Virus record (IMG/VR): IMGVR_UViG_3300037178_000042
Span: 1 to 20,497 of that record
Source: a virus
DNA length: 20,497 nucleotides
Reading direction: 5' to 3' (one strand)
The position numbers were made by a program, and so were the translations under genes. This document shows positions 15,033 to 20,369 of the stretch, one piece after another. How positions within the stretch are numbered: position 1 is the stretch's first letter; each line of letters starts with the position of its first letter. The notes beneath the pieces are model-generated. The model saw only the letters and a list, made by a program, of their open reading frames with translations, was not told the DNA's origin and did no database searches.

Positions 15033-16171
15033 AATCCCGCCCCATCGGAACAGACCAAAACATCTTGGCATCGCATCAGAACGACAGGCACGATGATGCG
15101 CGCGGTGGCAGCTTTCTTTTGGCGCATCAGCAACTCGGGGCGCTCTCGCTCGGTACCAATCCTACGAACGGCCAGACCGTCACCTTCGATGTAAACGGAA
15201 CGAACATCGTCGCAACGTACGTGACGGCCATCGGCTCGGCCGCGAACAATATTCTTATCGGAGTGACGGCAGCAGCGAGCGTACAGAACCTCCTGAATTG
15301 GCTACGCCGTCCAGACCTCACGAACTCGAACCAAATCGCCGCATCACTCGGAAATCAGGCGCTCCTCTCGTATGTCGGCTGGGCATGGCCCGGATCATCC
15401 ACGACGATCGTGCCGTTCTCTCTGAACAAGAATGTGAACGGCATCACGGGCGGTCTGACGAGCTTCAATATCACGACCACGGTGACGAGCGGCACATGGA
15501 CTGCCCAAACCATGCAGCTTTACGTGGAAGACGGCACATACTATATCGGCGGGGTCCAAGTGAAGTTCTTAGGAGGGTCAACGCCGACCGTCACGGCTCC
15601 GGTTTCCCATCCCCGGATCGACGTGCTCACGATCGACACGAGCGGCACACTCGCATGGACAACGGGCACCGAGAGCTCTTCCCCGGCCGTCCCCACGTAT
15701 CCGTCCGGGAAAGTACCGATCTGCGAACTCTACAACGTTGTGAGCGAAACCGCGCTTTATGACACAGAAAATGAACAGAGCGGCGAAGGCTACGTTCAGG
15801 CGGACGTGCGGCCATTTACATCGCTCCAAGCAGGAGGCTATTCACCTGTTGCGAACGGCACCGGGTCTGTTTCTTCATCCACCACGCAGACCATAGCCCA
15901 TGGCCTCGGCAGGATGCCAGTTTCGCTCGATCTGATTGCCACCGTCATCACTTCTACCAGCATATTCGCGAACTCCATCGGAAATTACAACGGCACGCAG
16001 AGCGTATGCGTTAGTTTTACTGCGACCGCATCATCAAGCCTGATCGCGGACGTCTCTAACTCCTCACACCAAGCAACCGCGACCGTTACGTGGGACGCCA
16101 CAAATTTCTACCTTGTGTGGACGTTCAGCGGAACACCGGGAACCGTCGATTATTCGTGGAAGTGTATGTAA
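15029..16171 (+). CDS. Tail fibre / receptor-binding candidate
   Basis: The 380-residue product starts at ATG 15029, overlapping the previous stop. It is beta-rich with Thr/Ser/Gly-rich strands (TNPTNGQTVTFDVNGTNIVATYVT, NGITGGLTSFNITTTVTSGTW). A middle stretch, DGTYYIGGVQVKFLGGSTPTVTAPVSHPRIDVLTIDTSGTLAW, has the 'P.nPRiDlivvd..G.l....G' form common in baseplate and collar proteins. A C-terminal domain (QTIAHGLGRMPVSLDLIA ... VDYSWKCM) resembles the 'H.LG..P..v.v.' domain that ends many phage receptor-binding proteins. It is the last tail gene before lysis, the usual site for the host-recognition protein. Host specificity cannot be deduced. Confidence 0.72.
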   Translation: MKSRPIGTDQNILASHQNDRHDDARGGSFLLAHQQLGALSLGTNPTNGQTVTFDVNGTNIVATYVTAIGSAANNILIGVTAAASVQNLLNWLRRPDLTNSNQIAASLGNQALLSYVGWAWPGSSTTIVPFSLNKNVNGITGGLTSFNITTTVTSGTWTAQTMQLYVEDGTYYIGGVQVKFLGGSTPTVTAPVSHPRIDVLTIDTSGTLAWTTGTESSSPAVPTYPSGKVPICELYNVVSETALYDTENEQSGEGYVQADVRPFTSLQAGGYSPVANGTGSVSSSTTQTIAHGLGRMPVSLDLIATVITSTSIFANSIGNYNGTQSVCVSFTATASSSLIADVSNSSHQATATVTWDATNFYLVWTFSGTPGTVDYSWKCM

Positions 16172-16175
16172 TCCC

Positions 16176-16466
16176 ATGGACGACGAAGTAAAACTCCCCA
16201 CCCAGCCGGGCAGTCCGACCTCTGAACACGGCCAGATCATGTTTGCGATGGGTAAGATGTTCGGGCGGCTTGATGCCATTGACCAGAAACAGGCGTATGC
16301 GAACGGCCGCACCGGGAAACTTGAGGACGCAGTAGCCGACATCAATAAATGGCGGGAGAAACAGAGCGGCGAAAGCGTTGGCAAGAAAGCCGTCTGGGAT
16401 GTTCTCAAGGTGCTCGCTGGCCTGATCATCGGGGCGCTCACGGCTTACTTTACTTTCCATCACTAG
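16176..16466 (+). CDS. Coiled-coil protein with C-terminal membrane helix, holin/haemolysin-XhlA-like
   Basis: The 96-residue product starts at ATG 16176, four bases after the previous stop. A polar N-terminus is followed by a helical, charged middle (HGQIMFAMGKMFGRLDAIDQKQAYANGRTGKLEDAVADINKW) and one membrane helix near residues 76-93 (VLKVLAGLIIGALTAYF), ending FHH. Coiled coil plus a C-terminal TM is the architecture of XhlA-type lysis proteins. It stands directly before the cysteine peptidase, suggesting a lysis cassette. A virion-associated membrane protein is an alternative. It ends at TAG. Confidence 0.68.
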   Translation: MDDEVKLPTQPGSPTSEHGQIMFAMGKMFGRLDAIDQKQAYANGRTGKLEDAVADINKWREKQSGESVGKKAVWDVLKVLAGLIIGALTAYFTFHH

Positions 16467-16519
16467 CTACGAGTTATGCACTATGGACAACTGCTAATAA
16501 ACCATCACAATTAAATCAA

Positions 16520-17395
16520 ATGCCACACAACCTCGGCGCGAGAGAAAGAGTAAAGCTTTCGGATGAGCGAAAGCTCGGAACTGCGGTCGCACTTCCCGCC
16601 ACACACACGCCGATCGATCTTTCATGGCTTCAGGTCAATCAGCAGGGCGAAACCCCGTTCTGCGGCGAGCATGCTGCTTCGCATTTGCAGGCGATCTTGG
16701 AGCACGCCGCGAGCGGCACGATAAATCGTTTCTCCCCGCGCTACGCCGCGATCAAGCTGAAGACACCTTCCTCGCCTGTCTATGACGGATTTTCCGTCGA
16801 GGACGGGACCGATATGACGGCAATCTTCAAATTCCTTCAGACTGTCGGAGCCGACCTCTACGAACCGCTAGAGAACGACGTGACGCTGCCTTTGACAACG
16901 TATCTTGACCCCACTGCGGTCACCGAGAACGACGACCTTGAAGCGACGAACCATAAGGATGTGGATTTTGCATACGACGACACGGTGAATATTCAAACGA
17001 TTGCTTCGGCGATCTATCAATGGAAAGCGGTCATCCTGCTCCTAAAGTGCGACGACGGATTCTGGGGGACTGCAAATCCTACATTTACGCAACCGCTCTA
17101 CGGCCACTTCGTGACCGCGTATGACTGGGATGACACCGGCGTCTGGGTAGTGGATTCAGCCGAACCTAATCTTGCCTACTCGCTAAAGCACATCGACCAG
17201 AAGTACTTGACGTCTGAGTTCTTCTTTGAGCTGGGAACGGCAGTGGACGCATTGCCGGTGGAACAGCAGACCGTGTCTGACGCCTCAGAAGCGGTTCAGG
17301 ACGTGACAGAGGATACCCAAGCTCCGGCCGCCGAGAAGGAAACCCTGCTGCAAGAGATCGAGCAAGTGGTGGAAGAGATTGAAACCGTAATCTGA
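16520..17395 (+). CDS. Papain-like (C1-type) cysteine peptidase, candidate lysis enzyme
   Basis: The 291-residue protein carries the papain-family arrangement. NQQGETPFCGEHAASH gives Gln42 (oxyanion hole) six residues before Cys48, as in papain. GTDMTAIFKFLQTVGADLYEP fits the region after the first domain. YGHFVTAYDWDDTGVWVVDSAEP supplies His196 and Asp212, the latter in place of the usual Asn. No signal peptide or propeptide is evident. The last 35 residues are acidic and helical (EKETLLQEIEQVVEEIETV). It lies between two small membrane proteins, the usual place of an endolysin. It may cleave host-wall peptide bonds or surface proteins, or act on a virion protein. Family assignment is strong; substrate is inference. 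The leader is A/C-rich (aaaccatcacaattaaatcaa). Confidence 0.78.
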   Translation: MPHNLGARERVKLSDERKLGTAVALPATHTPIDLSWLQVNQQGETPFCGEHAASHLQAILEHAASGTINRFSPRYAAIKLKTPSSPVYDGFSVEDGTDMTAIFKFLQTVGADLYEPLENDVTLPLTTYLDPTAVTENDDLEATNHKDVDFAYDDTVNIQTIASAIYQWKAVILLLKCDDGFWGTANPTFTQPLYGHFVTAYDWDDTGVWVVDSAEPNLAYSLKHIDQKYLTSEFFFELGTAVDALPVEQQTVSDASEAVQDVTEDTQAPAAEKETLLQEIEQVVEEIETVI

Positions 17396-17397
17396 CG

Positions 17398-17414
17398 GAC
17401 CTAAAAGGTCGAAA
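17398..17414 (+). promoter_or_regulatory. Leader hairpin and AGGTCGAAA motif before the holin-like gene
   Basis: GACCT (17398-17402) and AGGTC (17406-17410) form a small hairpin just after the peptidase stop. The sequence AGGTCGAAA (17406-17414) also occurs at 10946-10954, before the other small membrane protein of the late module. Both copies are followed by an A/C-rich stretch and then the ATG (15 and 26 bases later). A shared regulatory leader is possible; chance is not excluded for nine bases. Confidence 0.35.
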
Positions 17415-17429
17415 CTAACAACAAACAAA

Positions 17430-17678
17430 ATGACAATCTCAGCATTCGAGCAGGCGGCGCTTCATGCGTGCAAGGTTGCGGCATGGGTGATCGCCTGTGC
17501 AGCCATCCCGGCGCTCTTGGCGCTCTACTCCGGCAACGTTTATTGGATGGCTCTAACGCCCTTCATCAACGGCATCGCCGCGGGATTGAAGAAGTGGTCA
17601 GGCATCCAAGCCGCCGTAGCTATTCAAGCTGCGGCCGCCAACGCAGCCGCAGCAGCAAAGCAGCCCTCCGCGCAGTAG
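17430..17678 (+). CDS. Holin-like small membrane protein
   Basis: The 82-residue product has a hydrophobic segment at about residues 14-33 (CKVAAWVIACAAIPALLALY), a short polar turn (SGNVY), and a second weaker segment (WMALTPFINGIAAGL). An Ala-rich helical C-terminus (AAVAIQAAAANAAAAAKQ) follows. Two short membrane segments, small size and position after the peptidase fit a holin. The leader (actaacaacaaacaaa) is A/C-rich with no Shine-Dalgarno site. It is the last late gene before the RNA-like interval and ends at TAG. Confidence 0.68.
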   Translation: MTISAFEQAALHACKVAAWVIACAAIPALLALYSGNVYWMALTPFINGIAAGLKKWSGIQAAVAIQAAAANAAAAAKQPSAQ

Positions 17679-17688
17679 AACTTCCACA

Positions 17689-17923
17689 CCAGTAGCTCTC
17701 ACGGACGGGGAATCCCAGCTAAGCCGCGCGGCTTGCTCCTACAGGATTGCTACTGGCGTGGGCGTTTTCGAACGTCCCGGCTACCTCTTCGCTTCGACCC
17801 GGAGAGGCGGGCGGGGCGCTTGGAAAGGAATCCTCCTCGACAGAGATTCCCCTGCTAACCGGCACCAGCCGCCCTTTCGTACTTTCACAAATCAACGTCC
17901 TCTCAAATGGGTCTCATGACCCC
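17689..17923 (+). ncRNA. Candidate structured RNA upstream of the HNH gene
   Basis: No reading frame here looks coding, but inverted repeats are dense. CCAGTAGC (17689-17696) pairs with GCTACTGG (17749-17756). Inside that, AATCC (17711-17715) pairs with GGATT (17744-17748), and AAGCC/GGCTT (17721-17734) is extended by AGC/GCT. Next are GGGCGTT/AACGTCC closed by TTCG (17760-17777) and an eight-pair stem CCTCTTCG/CCGGAGAGG (17784-17807). GGAATC/GATTCC (17827-17850) and GGGTC/GACCC with loop TCAT (17909-17922) follow. GGGGAATC (17707-17714) could instead pair with GATTCCCC (17845-17852), which would make a pseudoknot with the first stem. I looked for group I intron core motifs and found none convincing. 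Strand is assumed from the neighbours; class is unknown. Confidence 0.45.
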
Positions 17924-17931
17924 AACCTTGC

Positions 17932-17980
17932 ATTAACTGGTGGGTACGCTAGGGTTAGTTATATAACCCCACCAGTTAAT
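17932..17980 (+). promoter_or_regulatory. Perfect 13-base inverted repeat covering the HNH start codon
   Basis: ATTAACTGGTGGG (17932-17944) is the exact reverse complement of CCCACCAGTTAAT (17968-17980). Within the loop, GGGTTA (17952-17957) and TAACCC (17964-17969) can form a nested or competing stem. The right arm ends with the A and T of the ATG at 17979-17981, so the start codon would be sequestered in the folded RNA. No Shine-Dalgarno site is present. It could control translation, terminate upstream transcripts poorly (no T-run), or be a DNA recognition site for the nuclease. Confidence 0.65.
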
Positions 17981-18368
17981 GGCATTTAAGAGCCCCGAAC
18001 GAAAGAAAGAATGGATGCGCCAATGGTTTCTTGCAAATAAGGGCAGGATTTATAAAAACCAAAAAGCTTACCGCCGAACACAAAGGCAACAATTTCATGA
18101 AGAACTAAACCGCGCTCTCGGTTCCAAATGTAAAAGCTGTGGCTTTAGTGACACGCGGGCATTACAGATAGACCACATAAAGGGTGGCGGCCGGAAAGAA
18201 AGGGCGCGTATTGGCAACACGTATGCCTATTTCCTTTATATGGTCAGACTGCTCAAGAGCAATCCAGAAGAGTTTGTTGCGACTTACCAACTCCTCTGTG
18301 CCAACTGCAACTGGATTAAGCGCCTCACTCAGGATTCCCCGGAAGATGTCAGCGAAACCTCTCGTTGA
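17979..18368 (+). CDS. HNH endonuclease with zinc-binding CxxC pairs
   Basis: The 129-residue product has a basic, Tyr/Gln-rich N-terminus (SPERKKEWMRQWF, KNQKAYRRTQRQQF) and a C-terminal HNH domain. CKSC (51-54) is the first zinc pair, QIDHIKGGG supplies the catalytic Asp65-His66, and LLCANCNWIKR supplies CANC (107-110) and Asn111. Free-standing HNH enzymes of this size are common homing nucleases in phages. The N-terminal part resembles the basic extension seen in phage HNH proteins adjoining introns or inserted between genes. The base composition is more AT-rich than the flanking genes, supporting separate acquisition. The start is buried in an inverted repeat and the stop in a second hairpin, so the gene looks like the cargo of a discrete element. 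Confidence 0.85.
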   Translation: MAFKSPERKKEWMRQWFLANKGRIYKNQKAYRRTQRQQFHEELNRALGSKCKSCGFSDTRALQIDHIKGGGRKERARIGNTYAYFLYMVRLLKSNPEEFVATYQLLCANCNWIKRLTQDSPEDVSETSR

Positions 18369-18378
18369 TCTTCCGGGG
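18337..18378 (+). terminator. Long hairpin across the HNH stop codon
   Basis: CCCCGGAAGAT (18337-18347) and ATCTTCCGGGG (18368-18378) form a perfect 11-base inverted repeat. After a 2-base bulge the stem continues with CAGCGA/TCGTTG (six pairs, one G-T) around the loop AACCTC. The TGA stop (18366-18368) lies at the inner end of the right arm. The bases after it (catctttcccc) are only weakly T-rich, so it may be a weak terminator, an mRNA 3' end, or the right end of the HNH element. Confidence 0.55.
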
Positions 18379-18420
18379 CATCTTTCCCCACCCGCACCTT
18401 AAAAACTGAAAAGGAGAATT

Positions 18421-19137
18421 ATGGAACAGCTACTTGCTCACACGGGAGCTTCCAAGCTCTCGCGCGACCAACTCGTAACCATCCTTCCGCCCGAGGCGAC
18501 GGACACCTTTAAGCCCATCGCCCACGCGGACCTCATCGGGAACGTCCTTGAGGCGCTCTCGTACCGGCACATTAACGTAGTCCGCGACGAGTACGCGGTG
18601 ACCGACGACGGGATGAAGCTCTTCGGGGTCCTCGACCTCGAATCGTCCTTCGAAGGCTGCAGATTCTCGCTCGGGATCCGGAACGCGAACGACAAGTCCA
18701 TGCGTCTTGCGCTCACGGTCGGGTACCGGGTCTTCGTCTGCGACAACATGGCGTTCCACGGGGATTTCACCCCCGTGCTCGCCAAGCACTCGAAGCACTT
18801 CAACCTGCAGGATGCGCTCGCCATCGGCATCGATAGGATGCAGCGCAACTTCGAGCCGATGCGGAAGCAGGTGGAAAGCTGGAGGAACTTCCAGCTTTCC
18901 GATGCCGCCGCGAAGCTCGTCATCTACCGCGCGTTCATCGAGGACGGTCTCGAAGCGCCGAAGCACCTCTCTCGAGAGGTCCATCGGCTCTACTTCGACC
19001 CGCAGTTCCCCGAGTTCCAGCCGCGCACGCTCTGGAGCCTGTCGAACGCGTTCACGTCAGCGTTCAAGGATCTCGACCCGGTTCCTCAGTTCAAGGCGAC
19101 CGCCAAACTTGGCGGATTCCTCGCTTCGATGAATTGA
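18421..19137 (+). CDS. DUF932 family protein
   Basis: This 238-residue protein belongs to the DUF932 family found in phages and plasmids. Typical segments are TFKPIAHADLIGNVLEALSY, VVRDEYAVTDDGMKLFGVLDLE, GCRFSLGIRNANDKSMRLALTVGYRVFVCDNMAFHGDF, and a helical second half (IGIDRMQRNFEPMRKQVESWRNF). The biochemical role of the family is not established. The gene begins with AAAAGGAGAATT before ATG 18421, the first normal Shine-Dalgarno start after the late module, and it opens the rightmost operon. Length is in the lower range for the family, and no frame break is seen. Confidence 0.85.
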   Translation: MEQLLAHTGASKLSRDQLVTILPPEATDTFKPIAHADLIGNVLEALSYRHINVVRDEYAVTDDGMKLFGVLDLESSFEGCRFSLGIRNANDKSMRLALTVGYRVFVCDNMAFHGDFTPVLAKHSKHFNLQDALAIGIDRMQRNFEPMRKQVESWRNFQLSDAAAKLVIYRAFIEDGLEAPKHLSREVHRLYFDPQFPEFQPRTLWSLSNAFTSAFKDLDPVPQFKATAKLGGFLASMN

Positions 19138-19145
19138 GGCGCCCC

Positions 19146-19505
19146 ATGATCCCAGACACCGATCTTCACACGCTGAAATCGCTCTCCCGAGCGGTCCGGG
19201 GAGGGACACTCGACGCGCTCCGGCTTGCCGAACGCGCCTATGCGATGGGATCGGAAGCGTGCCATGCGGCACTCTCCCGGTCTTTCGCCCCTCCCGAAAC
19301 CTTCAACCTCGACGAGCTCGAACGGATCGCCTTCGTGAGAGCCTTGGAAGCGAGCGGTGGGAGCATCCTTGCCGCCGCGCGCCTCTTGGGCATCAGCAAG
19401 ACGAACGCGTACCGGAAAGCACGTCGCTACGGAATCCGCACCGGGCTTGTCTGCCCGAACTGCCACACTGCGGTCCCGCGGAGGCCGGCGTGCAATCCCG
19501 CATGA
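19146..19505 (+). CDS. Fis-type HTH DNA-binding protein with C-terminal Cys motif
   Basis: The 119-residue product has a Fis-like helix-turn-helix at about residues 53-93 (LERIAFVRALEASGGSILAAARLLGISKTNAYRKARRYGI), matching the C-terminal DNA-binding domain of NtrC/Fis proteins. It ends with CPNCHTAVPRRPAC, which may bind zinc. An N-terminal helical region (LKSLSRAVRGGTLDALRLAERAYAMG) could dimerise. ATG 19146 is preferred over TTG 19134 because GAGG lies six bases ahead of it. There is no AAA+ or receiver domain, so it is a stand-alone regulator or nucleoid-type protein. Its stop overlaps the next ATG. Confidence 0.75.
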   Translation: MIPDTDLHTLKSLSRAVRGGTLDALRLAERAYAMGSEACHAALSRSFAPPETFNLDELERIAFVRALEASGGSILAAARLLGISKTNAYRKARRYGIRTGLVCPNCHTAVPRRPACNPA

Positions 19506-19747
19506 CGACCCATCACAGGAAACCCCGCTCCATCGGCGGAAAAAGTGAGCCACGCAACATAGTCCGGATTCCCGGAAACAAACATGCGGCGTGGCATCTC
19601 TTGTTCGCAAACTTCACTCCTGAGGACATCGCGCGCCTCATTAACGAAATGTACCTCGACCCGGATTACGAATTCATCGCGATCCGAAAGGAGGAACTAT
19701 GCGAAAGCTTTCGGCTCTTGTCTGGCTCCTCATCGCGCTCGCGCTGA
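19502..19747 (+). CDS. Minimal HNH-like (beta-beta-alpha metal) protein
   Basis: The 81-residue product begins MTTHHRKPRSIGGKSEPRNIVRI and continues NKHAAWHLLFANFTPEDIARLINEMYLDPDYEF. His4/His5, Asn19, His28 and His32 follow the H-N-H order of the beta-beta-alpha-metal fold without the usual zinc cysteines. The 'HHR.PRS.GG' and 'H.AWH.LF' motifs recur in small HNH-like proteins that I associate with Patescibacteria. It may be a nuclease or a catalytically weak relative used as a DNA-binding protein. It is coupled to the HTH gene by ATGA and overlaps the next small gene. GGAGG occurs only 20 bases upstream, so coupling probably drives translation. Confidence 0.7.
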   Translation: MTTHHRKPRSIGGKSEPRNIVRIPGNKHAAWHLLFANFTPEDIARLINEMYLDPDYEFIAIRKEELCESFRLLSGSSSRSR

Positions 19748-19764
19748 TGTGCTTCTGCTTCTGA
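19699..19764 (+). CDS. 21-residue membrane peptide
   Basis: A strong ribosome site (AAAGGAGGAACT) lies directly before ATG 19699 and opens a frame of 21 residues: basic MRK, a hydrophobic helix (LSALVWLLIALALM) and CFCF. The gene overlaps the end of the HNH-like gene in another frame. Its size, single helix and excellent ribosome site suggest a small membrane regulator, toxin-like or lysis-modulating peptide. The same ribosome site is repeated before the next gene. Confidence 0.5.
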   Translation: MRKLSALVWLLIALALMCFCF

Positions 19765-19775
19765 AAGGAGGAACC

Positions 19776-19982
19776 ATGGTCATCGGAAGAATCACCTATT
19801 GCGACTACTGCAACGAAGCGTGCTTCCCTGATGACTTCACAACCATCCAGATCGAAGCATCGGGAACACTCCATACTTTTTCCTTCCACAACCGCAACGA
19901 ATCAGACTGCCTCGCGCAGAAGCTCAAAGAGCTGCGCGCGCAGTTTTCGGAGAATACATTTGCAGACGCCCCCGAAGCGTAA
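19776..19982 (+). CDS. Small Cys/His protein, probable zinc finger
   Basis: The 68-residue product has YCDYCNEACF near the N-terminus, a middle strand region (TTIQIEASGTLHTFSFHNRNESDCLAQKL) and a helical acidic end. CxxC with a later His and Cys is the usual ligand set of a single treble-clef or zinc-finger domain. It has a perfect ribosome site (AAAGGAGGAACC). It is the last gene before the intrinsic terminator. The function is unknown; it may be a small regulator of phage or host gene expression. Confidence 0.65.
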   Translation: MVIGRITYCDYCNEACFPDDFTTIQIEASGTLHTFSFHNRNESDCLAQKLKELRAQFSENTFADAPEA

Positions 19983-20000
19983 AACAAGGAGAAGCAATGG

Positions 20001-20228
20001 TCATCGCCGCGGCCCTAAATTGGCCGCGGCTTTTTCTACCTGTGTGCGCTTTCTTAGTGTCGTCGTGGCGGCGATCGCGGCATGAATCTTTACGAGCTCC
20101 GCCTCTGCTTCTGGACGATTGCCGATGCACGTCTTGTCAGCGAGATACTGAAGATCCTTTTCAAAGCGTCTCAATCGCGCGAGTCTTTCATCAATTTGAT
20201 CGATCGTTTCCATCTGAACGTGGCCCAT
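20001..20228 (-). CDS. Small coiled-coil protein, convergent gene
   Basis: The 75-residue product (METIDQIDERLARLRRFEKDLQYLAD, later AEAELVKIHAAIAATTTLRKR) is helical with heptad-like Leu/Ile spacing. AGGA lies eight bases before the chosen ATG at 20226-20228; a longer frame from a TTG start at 20306 exists but has no ribosome site and a less protein-like, Arg-rich start. The last residues (EKAAANLGPRR) are encoded by the opposite-strand terminator, so the two transcription units overlap tail to tail. The function is unknown. Confidence 0.55.
   Translation of the reverse strand: MGHVQMETIDQIDERLARLRRFEKDLQYLADKTCIGNRPEAEAELVKIHAAIAATTTLRKRTQVEKAAANLGPRR
20006..20035 (+). terminator. Intrinsic terminator ending the rightward operon
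   Basis: Perfect nine-base arms GCCGCGGCC (20006-20014) and GGCCGCGGC (20022-20030) enclose a seven-base loop and are followed at once by TTTTT (20031-20035). This is the strongest rho-independent terminator in the window on the + strand. A ribosome site and start codon (AAGGAG then ATG 19997) lie only seven bases before the stem. The sequence also encodes the C-terminus of the convergent gene. Confidence 0.88.
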
Positions 20229-20369
20229 ACGAAGAATCCTACCCGCGCGGCGGCGCTTGCAATCTCCCACTTGCGTGCCATGCTTAATCTTGTCGCTAAA
20301 CCCCAATTGCCCCGGTTAAATCACGGGGATGCGCGAATCAGCGCGGGCGATAGATGATTACGGGCCAGC
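20229..20369. other. Divergent intergenic region
   Basis: This 141-base gap separates the leftward coiled-coil gene from the rightward partial gene, so it should hold both promoters. It contains a short inverted repeat CCCCG (20310-20314)/CGGGG (20324-20328) and a CGCG/CGCG pair (20332-20335 and 20342-20345), possible operator or hairpin sites. I could not find a promoter with convincing -35 and -10 boxes at proper spacing. Confidence 0.4.

Noticed and set aside
17747-17989. Open frame of 80 codons across the RNA-like interval
   Set aside because: It overlaps the HNH start, has no ribosome site, its composition is unlike the neighbouring proteins, and it coincides with dense inverted repeats that better explain the region.
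17679-18420. Group I intron or IscB-type guide RNA locus
   Set aside because: I could not find the conserved group I core segments on either strand, no split gene joins across the interval, and the HNH protein lacks the rest of IscB. Kept only as unclassified structured RNA.
19997-20287. Rightward frame starting with a good ribosome site
   Set aside because: It runs directly through the strong terminator and yields a Ser/Arg/Cys-rich sequence unlike a real protein; only the start signal is notable.
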